Positions 44,073 to 54,406 are shown, numbered from the stretch's first letter. The stretch: DNA of 63,565 bases from Vibrio rotiferianus CAIM 577 = LMG 21460 (GCF_002741985.1 NZ_APHW01000110.1:1-63565), one strand, 5' to 3'. Translations and numbers: made by a program. Notes: generated by a model not told the origin, from the letters alone.

Positions 44073-45074
44073 CTAAATCTCTGATGTACTGTTGTCATGC
44101 ATTTGCTCGTCCAAGTTCAAGACCGTTAGAGCGTTACTTACGCTGGTTGCAATTACGTCGATGGCACCGGTTCTTAAAGCGCCTAATAACGCCAATGGCT
44201 TACTGTTTTCGGCCGCAATCGCAATCACTTCTGCAATAGGCCTGAACTCTTCAATACCTAAGCCGATTACTCGGTCACTCATCACTGTGTTCGCTACGCT
44301 ACCGTGGATATCAAAGAAGTCGTAACCAGCAAAATCGCCCACAACGCCTTGCATCAAACGAGATTGAACCACTTCGTCTGGAGTGAACCAACCGAGGTCA
44401 ACCATGTAGCTGTTTTCACTCATGTCGCCGATACCAACAAGAGCGACATCCGCTTTGCGCGCCAAGTCCAGAGTTTGCTTAACGGTAGCGTTTTGCATAA
44501 AGGCGACCTTCTGCTCTCGGTTTTCAGCATAGGCAGGCGCGTATAGGGTTTCTGATGTGCCGCCGTATTTCTTGGCGAATTGTCGGCAAATGTGGTCCGC
44601 GTTGAACATACCGCCACGAGGGTGAATCCCGCCGATACCGCATACAAACTTACAATCGCGCGGCGTAATAACACCAATGTGGTGAGCTACAGAAGACACG
44701 TTACGCCCTTGCCCAACCGTTACCACCATGCCGTTTTTTAGGGTGCTAGTGAGGTAGTTAGAAACCAACCCAGAAACTTGTAAGCGTTGTGCTTCCTCGT
44801 TGGGTTGATCTAATGCCACCAGCGCACGTTTCACGCCAAAGCGCTCAATGAGACGTTGCTCGATCTTGGCACTGAATACCGGGTGATATTTTACGGTAAT
44901 TTCAACAATGCCTTCATCACGAGCTTGTTTAAGCATTCGCCCAACTTTGGCACGTGATATGGAAAACTTTCTTGATATCTCTTCCTGTGTAGCACCGTCT
45001 TGATAGTAGGCAACGGAAATCTCCGTTAATAAGTCCGTGCTTTCAATAGAAATATCTTGGTTTGAACTGCTCAT
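44073..45074 (-). CDS. SorC/DeoR-family sugar-binding transcriptional regulator
   Basis: 333 aa. An N-terminal helix-turn-helix (EEISRKFSISRAKVGRMLKQ) and a C-terminal sugar-phosphate-binding domain with GIGGIHPRGG, VALVGIGD and LGIEEF. Family members bind phosphorylated sugars as effectors. Divergent from tal-tkt with 465 bp between, including the palindromes at 45220-45239. It likely regulates the pentose-phosphate pair according to a phosphorylated sugar. Confidence 0.92.
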   Translation of the reverse strand: MSSSNQDISIESTDLLTEISVAYYQDGATQEEISRKFSISRAKVGRMLKQARDEGIVEITVKYHPVFSAKIEQRLIERFGVKRALVALDQPNEEAQRLQVSGLVSNYLTSTLKNGMVVTVGQGRNVSSVAHHIGVITPRDCKFVCGIGGIHPRGGMFNADHICRQFAKKYGGTSETLYAPAYAENREQKVAFMQNATVKQTLDLARKADVALVGIGDMSENSYMVDLGWFTPDEVVQSRLMQGVVGDFAGYDFFDIHGSVANTVMSDRVIGLGIEEFRPIAEVIAIAAENSKPLALLGALRTGAIDVIATSVSNALTVLNLDEQMHDNSTSEI

Positions 45075-45539
45075 GGTTTTTCTCGCCCTTTTAGAGGATC
45101 GACATTGTATGCATTAGTGAGCATCCGCTCATTGACTTAGCATATGTTCCTTTTCAATTTAACTGCTACATTTGCTCAGCGCAATGACAATTTCTCACAC
45201 TATGTTTTGATGTTTTTTGTGAGCGCTCAAGCCTTGAGCAATAATGGCAAACGTTTATTTGGATTACAGTCTGAACGAACAGTAAAAAAACGTTGATGAA
45301 GTTCACTTAAAGTCAGTTTCGACGATTGACATTCGCACTAGATAAGATAAATATGGACTCATCATTTACTCAGCTACCGATCAAATGCTCATAGCAAATG
45401 TTCGGTGCCGAAATTTTCCGTAGTTGGCTGAGAAGATGTCTCGTTAATTATGATGAGACGATTAGCCGACACGCTTGCAAATGCACAAGTCGTGGTTATC
45501 AAAACCACACTTAAGCCCATTTATATAGGATGATCGATT
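45075..45539. other. Regulatory region between SorC regulator and tal
   Basis: 465 bases without ORF. It holds overlapping palindromes (45220-45239), a TTGACA at 45326-45331 that may be the -35 box of tal, and a leader stem: GTTGGCT/AGCCGAC with GTCTC/GAGAC inside (about 45422-45471). Confidence 0.55.
45220..45239. promoter_or_regulatory. Candidate operator: overlapping palindromes
   Basis: TGAGCGCTCA (45220-45229) and GCTCAAGCCTTGAGC (45225-45239) are both perfect palindromes sharing bases. Placed between the SorC-type regulator and tal, they are the best operator candidate. Confidence 0.5.
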
Positions 45540-46490
45540 ATGAGCAACAAGTTAGAGCAACTTCGTAAACTAACAACAGTAGTAGCAGACACTGGTGAAA
45601 TTGACGCTATCAAAAAATACCAACCAGAAGATGCAACAACGAACCCATCTCTTATCCTAAAAGCAGCTCAAATCGAAGAGTATGCACCTCTAATCGACGC
45701 TTCTATCGAATACGCAAAAGCGCAAAGCAGCGACAAAGCACAGCAAGTTCAAGACACTTGTGACATGCTTGCTGTAAACATCGGTAAAGAAATCCTAAAA
45801 ACAATCCCAGGTCGTATCTCTACTGAAGTAGATGCTCGTCTATCTTACGACATGGAAGGCAGCGTAGCGAAAGCTCGCCAGCTTGTAAAAATGTACAACG
45901 ACGCAGGCATCACTAACGACCGCATCCTAATCAAACTGGCTTCTACTTGGGAAGGTATTCGCGCTGCAGAGATCCTAGAGAAAGAAGGCATCAACTGTAA
46001 CCTAACGCTTCTATTCTCTTTCGCGCAAGCTCGTGCATGTGCTGAAGCAGGCGTATTCCTAATCTCGCCATTCGTTGGCCGCATCATGGACTGGTACAAA
46101 GCGAAAGAAGGTCGTGACTTTGAAGCTTCAGAAGATCCAGGTGTAATCTCAGTAACAGACATCTACAACTACTACAAAGACTACGGTTACAACACTGTTG
46201 TTATGGGCGCAAGCTTCCGTAATATCGGCGAGATCCTAGAACTTGCTGGCTGTGACCGTCTAACTATCGCTCCTGCTCTTCTTGCTGAGCTAGAAGCTGC
46301 TGAAGGCGAAGTTGTAGAGAAACTGGTTGATTCTAAAGGTTCTAAAGAGCGTCCAGCTCCAATGTCTCACGCTGAGTTCCTATGGGAGCACAACCTAGAC
46401 GCAATGGCTGTTGAGAAAGTAGCTGAAGGTATCCGTAACTTCGCGGTTGACCAAGGCAAACTAGAAGACATGATCGCAGCTAAGCTTTAA
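45540..46490 (+). CDS. tal: Transaldolase
   Basis: 316 aa, TalB type. The Schiff-base lysine is in RILIKLASTWEG, with TTNPSLILKA at the N-terminus and GASFRN. It moves a dihydroxyacetone unit between sedoheptulose-7-phosphate and glyceraldehyde-3-phosphate in the pentose phosphate pathway. Codon use is strongly biased (CTA, GAA, AAA) as in highly expressed genes. Paired with tkt; a SorC regulator is divergent. Confidence 0.98.
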   Translation: MSNKLEQLRKLTTVVADTGEIDAIKKYQPEDATTNPSLILKAAQIEEYAPLIDASIEYAKAQSSDKAQQVQDTCDMLAVNIGKEILKTIPGRISTEVDARLSYDMEGSVAKARQLVKMYNDAGITNDRILIKLASTWEGIRAAEILEKEGINCNLTLLFSFAQARACAEAGVFLISPFVGRIMDWYKAKEGRDFEASEDPGVISVTDIYNYYKDYGYNTVVMGASFRNIGEILELAGCDRLTIAPALLAELEAAEGEVVEKLVDSKGSKERPAPMSHAEFLWEHNLDAMAVEKVAEGIRNFAVDQGKLEDMIAAKL

Positions 46491-46500
46491 TTGCTTACCA

Positions 46501-46530
46501 AAAGCGAGTAGTCAGCCTACTCGCTTTTAG
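46501..46530 (+). terminator. Hairpin between tal and tkt
   Basis: AAAGCGAGTAG (46501-46511) pairs with CTACTCGCTTT (46517-46527), with TTTT at its end. It may attenuate transcription into tkt. Confidence 0.75.
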
Positions 46531-46615
46531 CATCAGCGCTTTATTCAAAAAATTCTATTTGAACTTGTTCCGACGAGTTCCCTCTGTTTAAATCAAATAT
46601 CGAGAAGTAACTACT

Positions 46616-48607
46616 ATGGATCGTAAATATCTAGCTAATGCAATCCGTGCACTAAGCATGGACGGTGTTCAACAAGCTAACTCTGGCCACCCAGGTGCAC
46701 CTATGGGTATGGCTGATATCGCTGAAGTTCTTTGGCGTTCTCACCTAAACCACAACCCATCAAACCCAGAGTGGGCTGACCGCGACCGTTTCGTACTGTC
46801 TAACGGCCACGGCTCTATGCTTATCTACTCTCTACTGCACCTTGCAGGCTACGAGCTATCTATCGACGATCTGAAGAACTTCCGTCAGCTTCACTCTAAG
46901 ACTCCTGGTCACCCAGAGTACGGTTACGCACCTGGCATCGAGACAACAACAGGCCCTCTAGGTCAAGGCATCACTAACGCTGTTGGTATGGCAATGGCTG
47001 AGAAAGCACTAGCGGCTCAGTTCAACAAAGAAGGCCACGACATCGTTGACCACTTCACTTACGTGTTCATGGGTGACGGCTGTCTGATGGAAGGCATCTC
47101 GCACGAGGCATGCTCTCTTGCTGGTACACTAGGTCTTGGTAAACTGATTGCATTCTGGGATGACAACGGCATCTCTATCGACGGTCACGTTGAAGGTTGG
47201 TTCTCTGACGATACACCTAAGCGTTTTGAATCGTACGGTTGGCACGTAATCCCTGCTGTAGATGGTCACGATGCAGAAGCAATCAACGCCGCAATCGAAG
47301 CGGCAAAAGCAGATCCACGCCCTACTCTTATTTGTACTAAGACTATCATCGGTTTTGGTTCTCCAAACAAATCTGGTTCACACGACTGTCACGGTGCGCC
47401 ACTAGGTGCTGAAGAAATTGCAGCAACACGTAAAGAACTAGGTTGGGAGCACGGTCCTTTTGAAATTCCGCAGGAAGTCTACGCAGAATGGTCAGCGAAA
47501 GAAGCAGGCGCAGCTAAGGAAGCAGCGTGGGACGAGAAATTTGCAGCTTATGAAGCAGCGCACCCTGAGCTGGCAGCTGAATTCAAACGCCGCGTAAACG
47601 GTGACCTACCTGCACAGTGGGAAGAGAAAGCAAACCAAATCATTGCTGACCTTCAAGCAAACCCAGCGAACATCGCATCACGTAAAGCATCTCAAAACGC
47701 ACTAGAAGCGTTTGGTCAAATGCTTCCAGAATTCATGGGCGGCTCTGCTGACCTAGCGCCTTCTAACCTAACTATGTGGTCTGGTTCTAAGTCTCTAGAA
47801 GCGAACGACTTCTCTGGTAACTACATCCACTACGGTGTACGTGAATTCGGTATGACTGCAATCATGAACGGTATCGCACTACACGGTGGTTTCGTTCCTT
47901 ACGGTGCGACGTTCCTAATGTTCATGGAATACGCACGTAACGCAATGCGTATGGCTGCTCTGATGAAAGTTCAGAACATCCAAGTTTACACGCACGACTC
48001 TATCGGTCTTGGCGAAGATGGTCCAACTCACCAACCAGTTGAGCAAATCGCGTCTCTACGCCTGACTCCAAACATGAGCACATGGCGTCCATGTGACCAA
48101 GTTGAGTCTGCGGTAGCTTGGAAACTAGCAATTGAACGTAAAGATGGTCCATCAGCACTTATCTTCTCTCGTCAAAACCTAGCACAACAAGAGCGTACTG
48201 CTGAGCAAGTTGCAGACATCGCAAAAGGTGGCTACATCCTGAAAGACAGCGATGGTAAGCCTGAGCTAATCCTCATCGCGACTGGTTCAGAAGTTGAGCT
48301 AGCTGTGAAAGCGGCAGAACAACTAACCGCTGAAGGTAAGAAAGTACGCGTGGTTTCAATGCCAGCTACTGATACTTTCGACAAGCAAGACGCGGCTTAC
48401 CGTGAATCTGTACTGCCTTCAGACGTGACTGCACGTGTTGCTGTAGAAGCAGGTATTGCAGACTTCTGGTACAAGTACGTTGGCTTCGACGGTCGTATCA
48501 TCGGTATGACAACATTCGGTGAATCTGCGCCAGCAGACCAATTGTTCGAAATGTTTGGTTTCACTGTAGAAAATGTAGTGAATACAGCAAAAGAAGTTCT
48601 AGCTTAA
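46616..48607 (+). CDS. tkt: Transketolase
   Basis: 663 aa. Thiamine-diphosphate motif GDGCLMEGISHEACSLAG; substrate contacts in QANSGHPGAP and HDSIGLGEDGPTHQPVE. It transfers two-carbon ketol units and closes the pentose phosphate pathway with transaldolase, encoded upstream. Codon bias is again of the highly expressed type. A strong terminator follows. Confidence 0.98.
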   Translation: MDRKYLANAIRALSMDGVQQANSGHPGAPMGMADIAEVLWRSHLNHNPSNPEWADRDRFVLSNGHGSMLIYSLLHLAGYELSIDDLKNFRQLHSKTPGHPEYGYAPGIETTTGPLGQGITNAVGMAMAEKALAAQFNKEGHDIVDHFTYVFMGDGCLMEGISHEACSLAGTLGLGKLIAFWDDNGISIDGHVEGWFSDDTPKRFESYGWHVIPAVDGHDAEAINAAIEAAKADPRPTLICTKTIIGFGSPNKSGSHDCHGAPLGAEEIAATRKELGWEHGPFEIPQEVYAEWSAKEAGAAKEAAWDEKFAAYEAAHPELAAEFKRRVNGDLPAQWEEKANQIIADLQANPANIASRKASQNALEAFGQMLPEFMGGSADLAPSNLTMWSGSKSLEANDFSGNYIHYGVREFGMTAIMNGIALHGGFVPYGATFLMFMEYARNAMRMAALMKVQNIQVYTHDSIGLGEDGPTHQPVEQIASLRLTPNMSTWRPCDQVESAVAWKLAIERKDGPSALIFSRQNLAQQERTAEQVADIAKGGYILKDSDGKPELILIATGSEVELAVKAAEQLTAEGKKVRVVSMPATDTFDKQDAAYRESVLPSDVTARVAVEAGIADFWYKYVGFDGRIIGMTTFGESAPADQLFEMFGFTVENVVNTAKEVLA

Positions 48608-48652
48608 CCGCTTAGTATTATCAGTTTTCTCTATTGCGAAATTGAAAACTGC

Positions 48653-48680
48653 AAAGCCCCGCTTAGGCGGGGCTTTATTT
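48653..48680. terminator. Bidirectional terminator
   Basis: AAAGCCCCGC (48653-48662) pairs with GCGGGGCTTT (48667-48676); tkt converges with the Aer-like gene. Confidence 0.9.
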
Positions 48681-48723
48681 TATCTATCCATTTTCAACAA
48701 TGATTCGCAAAACCAAATTGGAT

Positions 48724-50288
48724 TCACTTTTCTTCAAACTGATTCGCAAGTCGATAGAAGTCTTGAACTTGCTCTTTCAACTGCTTACTGTTTTGCTCTA
48801 CAGAATGCGTCGCCGCTAGATTCTGCTCCGCTGTCGAGGCAATAGAATGAATGTGCTGATTCACGTCACTAGATAACTGCAACTGTTTATTGGCAGAGTC
48901 CGCGACATTAACCATCAAACCACTCATGGTTTGCATCATCTGCTCTACCTCAGACAAACGCAATGCGCTTTGCTCAGCGACATTTGAGCACGTGTCAGTT
49001 TGTTCTTTGTTGGCAATAATATCTTTCTGCCAGCCCTGAATCGTTGTCAACATGGTGTCGATGGATGCTTTAATTTGCTCAGTCGCATTTGAAGTACGCC
49101 CAGAAAGCGCTCTTACTTCATCAGCAACAACAGCAAAGCCACGACCTTGTTCACCCGCTCGCGCTGCTTCGATTGCAGCATTAAGCGCTAACAGGTTAGT
49201 TTGATCGGCTATCCCCCCCCAATCTCTTCCATTAATTGACTTACCTTTTGTGCTTGATCGCTCAATTGGTATGTCGTTTCGGTCGCTTTCTCAGCTTGTA
49301 AGCTAAGTTGAGCTAAGTTGGTATGGGTTTGGTCGATGGTCTCTTTCGCCATCAGGCATGACTGCAACGTATCATCTATCAATAGATGCGCATCGTTCGT
49401 GCTGGATGAAACCGAGTTTGCAGAAGCTTCCATCGACTCTGTCGCGTCTCGAACTTGCCTTATGTCTTTGTTCTGCTGAGTTAACGCCGCTGATACTTCT
49501 GCTGTGGTACTGTTAAGCTCTTCCGCACAGCTTTGCAATGGTAGAGCGGAATCGGTCATACGCCCTAGAACGGTACGGATGCGAGCTGAAAGCATCTTGA
49601 TGTGAAAGTCGGCAATCGAGAATTGATTATTACCGGAATACACGAGGCGGCTAACACTATCGTATTGAGCTTGCAGCTTTTTAAACTGTTGGGGTGTATC
49701 GATAAGCTCTTGGCGAAACAGTACAGCCAAAACGCTAGCAGGAAGCAATGTCGCAAGCCAAGCTAGTGGTCCTTCTAATGACAGAGCGAAGCTCGTTACG
49801 GGTGCAGCTAACGCCCCAAGAAGAATCGCATAGCGCAAGGTGTCATTTAGCTTCAACGCCCACGCTCGACCAGATTTCTCTGCTTTTAGAAGCCCTTGGT
49901 ACGCTTTAGAGGCAATATCTACCCACTCTCGCTTGGGCTTAACACGAACCGATTGATAGCCCACTACTTGGTGGCCTTCATAAATGGGCGTTACATAAGC
50001 ATCGACCCAGTAGTAACCACCTGATTTGGTGCTATTTTTTACAATTCCTCGCCACGCTTTTCCTTGTTTTAGGCGCGCCCACATATCACCAAATGCAGCT
50101 TTTGGCATATCTCCGTGACGAACGATATTGTGGTTTTGTCCGAGCAATTCATCGTGACTGTATTCCGCAATTCTGCAAAACGCGTCATTACAGTAAGTGA
50201 TAACGCCTTTGAGATCCGTAGTGGAGACCAGTTCGTCAGAATCTCCTACGAGGGTTTCTTGAGCTTTATTGGAAAGAGTGGCTGACAT
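48724..50288 (-). pseudogene. Aer-like PAS chemoreceptor, frameshifted in a G8 tract
   Basis: Two frames make one receptor of about 521 aa. The first (to about 49209) has an N-terminal PAS domain with STTDLKGVITYCNDAF and RHGDMPKAAFGDMW, as in the redox/energy sensor Aer, then a hydrophobic segment (residues about 150-195). At eight G (49213-49220) the frame is lost and a stop follows at once; in the alternative frame IADQTNLLALNAAIEAA and GRGFAVVADEVRALSG continue to 48724. Heptad alignment (IGGIA) argues that six G is the working length. As read, the product lacks its signalling tip. Phase variation or sequence error. Confidence 0.87.
49213..49220. repeat. Homopolymeric C8/G8 tract in the Aer-like receptor gene
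   Basis: Eight C on the plus strand, in codons just before the conserved hairpin tip. 6 or 9 would keep frame, 8 does not. Confidence 0.9.
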
Positions 50289-50483
50289 ATATAATTTTCT
50301 TTGAAATTTCTATTTTTGTGGCGAGATATATACACAAATATCAAACTTATTACAAAATATTAGAGAAAAAGTCTTAACCAAACGACACTTTTTGCCCCAA
50401 ACTGGTGACTTTTATTACAATCTTTCGCCAAAGATAAGCATATGAGCCAAATAACAAAAATATAACTTACTCAACAAGTAGCA

Positions 50484-51662
50484 TTATTCGTTAATCGTCC
50501 CTTGTTGGGCTGTGTTTCTTTCCTTCACTAAGAATATTGCCATCACCAGTAAAACAAAGGGCAATACATACAAGTTCAATTTCTGCCACCCTACCGTCGA
50601 CTCCAACCAACCAGATAAAAGTGCGGTAACGGTGACGCAACTGAACACGAAAAACTCGTTGAACGCCTGTGCTTTACTCTTATTCTTTGCTTTATAACTC
50701 TGACTAAACAAGCTGGTTGCTGCAATGAACATAAAATTCCATCCAACCCCCAGTAAGATCAACGCCGCACTGAAATGCCAAATAGAAAGCCCATGCATAT
50801 TAATCGCAATACAAGCAATAAACAGTACACCGCCAGCCAATATCATCTTCTTTGCACCAAACTTCTCGATCAAGCTGCCAGTAAAGAAAGCGGGAACAAA
50901 CATCCCCAATACATGCCATTCAATAACCCCAGCAGCTCTTGTAAAATCAAAGCCACAACCAATCATTGCTAGCGGTGTTGCCGTCATTAGTATATTCATT
51001 ACGGCATAAGCAACCATCGCTGCTAACACTGCAATCATAAAGTTAGGGCGATAGATTATTTCTTTGAGAGTGTCGGGCTTTGCATGGACATTTTGAGCAT
51101 GCGCCGGCGGAAATCGTATCGTTTGCAGTAATACTAATGCCGTGATGTACAAAACTATGAGTACCGCAAAAGCACTAATATAGAGTCCATCACTTGACCA
51201 CTTTTGTGAGTAGACTGCAAGGTTTGGCCCTAATACTGCCGCTAATACTCCACCTGCCATTGAAATAGAAATTGCGCGGTGCCTCGCAGATTCATCACAA
51301 ACTTCAATCGCTGCAAATCGATAGAGTGTGCCGAAGCCAATCCCTACTCCCAATAAAAAAGTAGAAGTACAAAACAAGGTGAAGTTCTCTAACGACAACG
51401 CATACGTTGCCAATGATGCGCCAAGGATGCCAATAACGTTACCCAAGCTGAACCCTAAACGGCGGCCAAGTTTGCCCATAATTAAAGAAGCAGGAATAGT
51501 CGCAGACATCAATCCTAAAAACTGAAATGCGACAGGGAGCGTAATCATACTTGGAGAAGGCGCGATTTGTTTGCCGATAAGAGCAATGACGGAAATAAGA
51601 AGTATGTTCCCAGTCATTAATAAAGCTTGGCAAAGTGAGAGTAGCCAGACGTTTTTATTCAT
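50484..51662 (-). CDS. MFS transporter
   Basis: 392 aa, 12 predicted membrane helices. The MFS motif A-like loop between helices 2 and 3 reads GKLGRRLGFSLGN. The C-terminal half has EKFGAKKM in the matching loop. Substrate cannot be assigned; drug or metabolite efflux is possible. It stands alone, with CAAGGA before the ATG. Confidence 0.9.
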   Translation of the reverse strand: MNKNVWLLSLCQALLMTGNILLISVIALIGKQIAPSPSMITLPVAFQFLGLMSATIPASLIMGKLGRRLGFSLGNVIGILGASLATYALSLENFTLFCTSTFLLGVGIGFGTLYRFAAIEVCDESARHRAISISMAGGVLAAVLGPNLAVYSQKWSSDGLYISAFAVLIVLYITALVLLQTIRFPPAHAQNVHAKPDTLKEIIYRPNFMIAVLAAMVAYAVMNILMTATPLAMIGCGFDFTRAAGVIEWHVLGMFVPAFFTGSLIEKFGAKKMILAGGVLFIACIAINMHGLSIWHFSAALILLGVGWNFMFIAATSLFSQSYKAKNKSKAQAFNEFFVFSCVTVTALLSGWLESTVGWQKLNLYVLPFVLLVMAIFLVKERNTAQQGTINE

Positions 51663-51802
51663 CTCAATCCTTGAGTATATTTTAATCTATTCAGACACCA
51701 TAACGGATTTGAGATTAAAACACATCGGATATGTGCAACAGATTGGCCTATATAATCGAGTCATTTCGGCTATCAATGGGATAAAACGATTTCGAGCACT
51801 AA

Positions 51803-51830
51803 AAAAGCCAGCTGAGTGCTGGCTTTTCAA
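51803..51830 (-). terminator. aroG terminator
   Basis: AAAAGCCAGC (51803-51812) pairs with GCTGGCTTTT (51817-51826); six T follow on the minus strand, 24 nt past the aroG stop. Confidence 0.88.
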
Positions 51831-51849
51831 GGATTTGAAACGCTTACGT

Positions 51850-52902
51850 TTACTTGGCGCGACGCGCTTTTACTGCATCGGATAGCTGACGTAGAACTGT
51901 TTCTGTATCTTCCCAGCCGATACATGCATCAGTAATCGATTGACCGTATGTTGCAGTTTTTCCATCAACCAAATCTTGGCGACCTTCAATCAGGTGAGAT
52001 TCAATCATCACACCGAAGATTGCCTCTTCACCACCAGTAATCTGCTCCGATACGTCATCAGAAACCAGCATTTGACGCTTGAACTGCTTAGAGCTGTTCG
52101 CGTGGCTAAAGTCGATCATCACTTTCTTCGGTAGACCTGCAGCGCCTAGTTCATCTTTGATTTGCGCTACATGAGATGCACTGTAGTTCGGCTCTTTACC
52201 ACCACGCAGAATAATATGACAGTCAGGGTTACCTGCCGTTTCGACAATCGCAGAGTGACCGTACTTAGTAACTGATAAGAAGTGGTGAGATGCGCTTGCA
52301 GAGCGAATTGCATCACTCGCGATCTTGATGTTGCCGTCTGTACCGTTTTTGAAGCCAACTGGGCAAGACAAACCTGACGCTAGCTCACGGTGTACCTGAG
52401 ATTCAGTCGTACGTGCACCGATAGCACCCCAGCTAATAAGGTCCGCTACGTACTGTGGCGTGATCATATCTAAAAACTCACTTGCTGTAGGAAGCCCCAT
52501 ATCTGTTAGATCAAGTAACAGCTTACGACCAATTCGAAGACCGTCATTCAGCTTGTAAGTGTCGTTTAGATAAGGGTCATTAATGAGTCCTTTCCAACCT
52601 ACTGTGGTACGCGGTTTTTCAAAGTAAACACGCATTACAACTTCCAGCTGCTCGCCGAGTTCATCACGAAGTATTTTGAGTTTTTTTCCGTATTCCACCG
52701 CTGCGTCTGGATCATGAATTGAACACGGACCAACAATCACCAGAAGACGGTCATCTTTTCCTTCAAGGATATTATGAATCGCATTGCGGCATTCAAATGT
52801 TGTTGTGGAAGCTGTTTCAGTTGCCGGAAACTTCTCTAATACTGCTACAGGTGGCAATAACTCTTTTACTCTATTAATTCTTACATCATCAGTTTGAAAC
52901 AT
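51850..52902 (-). CDS. aroG: 3-deoxy-7-phosphoheptulonate synthase (DAHP synthase), class I
   Basis: 350 aa with close resemblance to E. coli AroG over the full length: GPCSIHD, RVYFEKPRTTVGWKGLIND, GAIGARTTESQVHRELASG, HSAIVETAGN and DFSHANSSKQ. It condenses phosphoenolpyruvate and erythrose-4-phosphate, opening the shikimate pathway; erythrose-4-phosphate comes from tal/tkt. Isoform (Phe-sensitive) is by resemblance. No obvious TyrR box seen upstream. Monocistronic. Confidence 0.95.
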   Translation of the reverse strand: MFQTDDVRINRVKELLPPVAVLEKFPATETASTTTFECRNAIHNILEGKDDRLLVIVGPCSIHDPDAAVEYGKKLKILRDELGEQLEVVMRVYFEKPRTTVGWKGLINDPYLNDTYKLNDGLRIGRKLLLDLTDMGLPTASEFLDMITPQYVADLISWGAIGARTTESQVHRELASGLSCPVGFKNGTDGNIKIASDAIRSASASHHFLSVTKYGHSAIVETAGNPDCHIILRGGKEPNYSASHVAQIKDELGAAGLPKKVMIDFSHANSSKQFKRQMLVSDDVSEQITGGEEAIFGVMIESHLIEGRQDLVDGKTATYGQSITDACIGWEDTETVLRQLSDAVKARRAK

Positions 52903-53355
52903 TACTTCTACTTCCTAGTTGCTATCCCTGTCCCACAATTTCTTTCAATTTTGCTCAGGGTATACCTGCTCAGAATGTAAGCAAACACAAAGGCTGTGGG
53001 CTCATTTGATCTTATCGATACAGTTAACTTATCGGCTCAGGAGAATAGTTGCAAACACTTTTTTATATAAAATGCAATTCATGAAAGAGCGTTAACTTTA
53101 AAACACGGCGTAAATTATTACTTACACACTCTCATCAGATTGTTCCTACTTTTTAATCAAGTACAAAAAAGCGTCTACAATGTAAGAAATATCAGAAGTT
53201 TGTCGCGGTTTATAGGAAAAAAGATGTATCAGGATATAAGATTATGTAGCGCAATGTTAAATGGCGTAAATATTAAACTAATATCCTATGACCAATAATC
53301 GCTCTGATTTGTCAGGAAAGTAAGAGTTAATATGCAATCAATACAAGGAAATACT
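52903..53355. other. Intergenic region between aroG and the OmpA-type porin gene
   Basis: About 450 AT-rich bases between divergent genes. I see no supported ORF, RNA gene or strong palindrome; it should hold both promoters. Confidence 0.5.
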
Positions 53356-54354
53356 ATGAATAAAGTAGCAATTGCAATAGCAGCAGTGGTAGCAAGTGGT
53401 GGTGCCTTTATCGGCTCAGTTAACGCTGAACCGTATATTGGCGGCAAGATTGGACTTGGTACCTTAGATGACTCATGTTATGCAAGCAGCCCATGTGACG
53501 AAGAATCGTTCGCTGCAGGTTTACACATCGGGTACAGCTTTAATGATTATATTGATGCTGAATTTGGCGCTGATTACCTAGGCAACTTTGATAGTAATTT
53601 TAAAGTGCCTGCGGGATACAGCGGAGTGATAGATGACGACCTTTGGGCTCTTACCCTAGCTCCTAAGTTTAACTTGCCTCTCAATGACTCTTGGCAACTA
53701 TTCGCTAAAGTAGGTGCTGCATACATGATGTATGACAATGGTAAAGACTTCGTACCAACTGGCTCATTAGGTGTTGAGTACACATTGAACTATAACTTCA
53801 GCTTAAGGGCTGAATATCAACGATATCAAGATATGTCTGACGATATCATCGATGATATGGATGCAAACTTCTTCGGTATAGGGTTCAACTACAAATTCGG
53901 AGCAGCTCCTATCGCAGCTCCTATTATCGTAGAGGAAGTGGTAGAAGAAACTGTTGTCGAAGAAGCTGTTATGATGACAAAGATGCACAAAGAAGAGTAC
54001 GGTACAGGTACGTTTGAATTCGACAGTGCTAAGCTAACCGATTCAGTATCTGAGCGTCTAGACAACTTCGTAAACTTCTTGAATGAGTACCCTCAAGCTC
54101 AAGTTGAAATCACTGGTTACACAGATAGCTCTGGTTCAGCTGTTTACAACCAAGAACTGTCTGAACGTCGTGCTCAATCTGTTGCTGATTACCTAATCGC
54201 AGCAGGTATTGACGCAGACCGCTTTACAGTGAAAGGTTTGGGCGAAGAAAACCCTGTTGCCGACAACAGCACACATGAAGGTCGAGAGAAGAACCGTCGT
54301 GTTGAAGTACTCGTTCCTGAGTTCCAATATGAAGAACTTGTACAACCAGAATAA
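53356..54354 (+). CDS. OmpA-family outer-membrane protein
   Basis: 332 aa from ATG 53356 (AGGA upstream; an ATG at 53332 has none). Signal peptide ends GSVNAEP. Residues about 22-190 form an eight-stranded barrel (YIGGKIGLGTLDD.. to NFFGIGFNYKFG). An acidic VEEVVEETVVEE linker joins a peptidoglycan-binding OmpA domain with GYTDSSGSAVYNQELSERRA and NRRVEV. It links outer membrane to cell wall. The two Cys near the start (DDSCYASSPCDE) probably pair in an extracellular loop. Confidence 0.94.
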   Translation: MNKVAIAIAAVVASGGAFIGSVNAEPYIGGKIGLGTLDDSCYASSPCDEESFAAGLHIGYSFNDYIDAEFGADYLGNFDSNFKVPAGYSGVIDDDLWALTLAPKFNLPLNDSWQLFAKVGAAYMMYDNGKDFVPTGSLGVEYTLNYNFSLRAEYQRYQDMSDDIIDDMDANFFGIGFNYKFGAAPIAAPIIVEEVVEETVVEEAVMMTKMHKEEYGTGTFEFDSAKLTDSVSERLDNFVNFLNEYPQAQVEITGYTDSSGSAVYNQELSERRAQSVADYLIAAGIDADRFTVKGLGEENPVADNSTHEGREKNRRVEVLVPEFQYEELVQPE

Positions 54355-54378
54355 GAGTTTGTGCTCTAATTCCTAGTC

Positions 54379-54406
54379 AAAGGGGTGCTTCAGCATCCCT
54401 TTTTGT
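54379..54406 (+). terminator. Terminator of the OmpA-type gene
   Basis: AAAGGGGTGC (54379-54388) pairs with GCATCCCTTTTT (54393-54404) around TTCA. Confidence 0.85.

Noticed and set aside
53224..53298. 24-codon plus-strand frame upstream of the OmpA-type gene
   Set aside because: No ribosome site, low-complexity AT-rich sequence; likely chance within the promoter region.
52903..53331. TyrR box upstream of aroG
   Set aside because: No TGTAAA-N6-TTTACA-like site was found; only loose partial matches.
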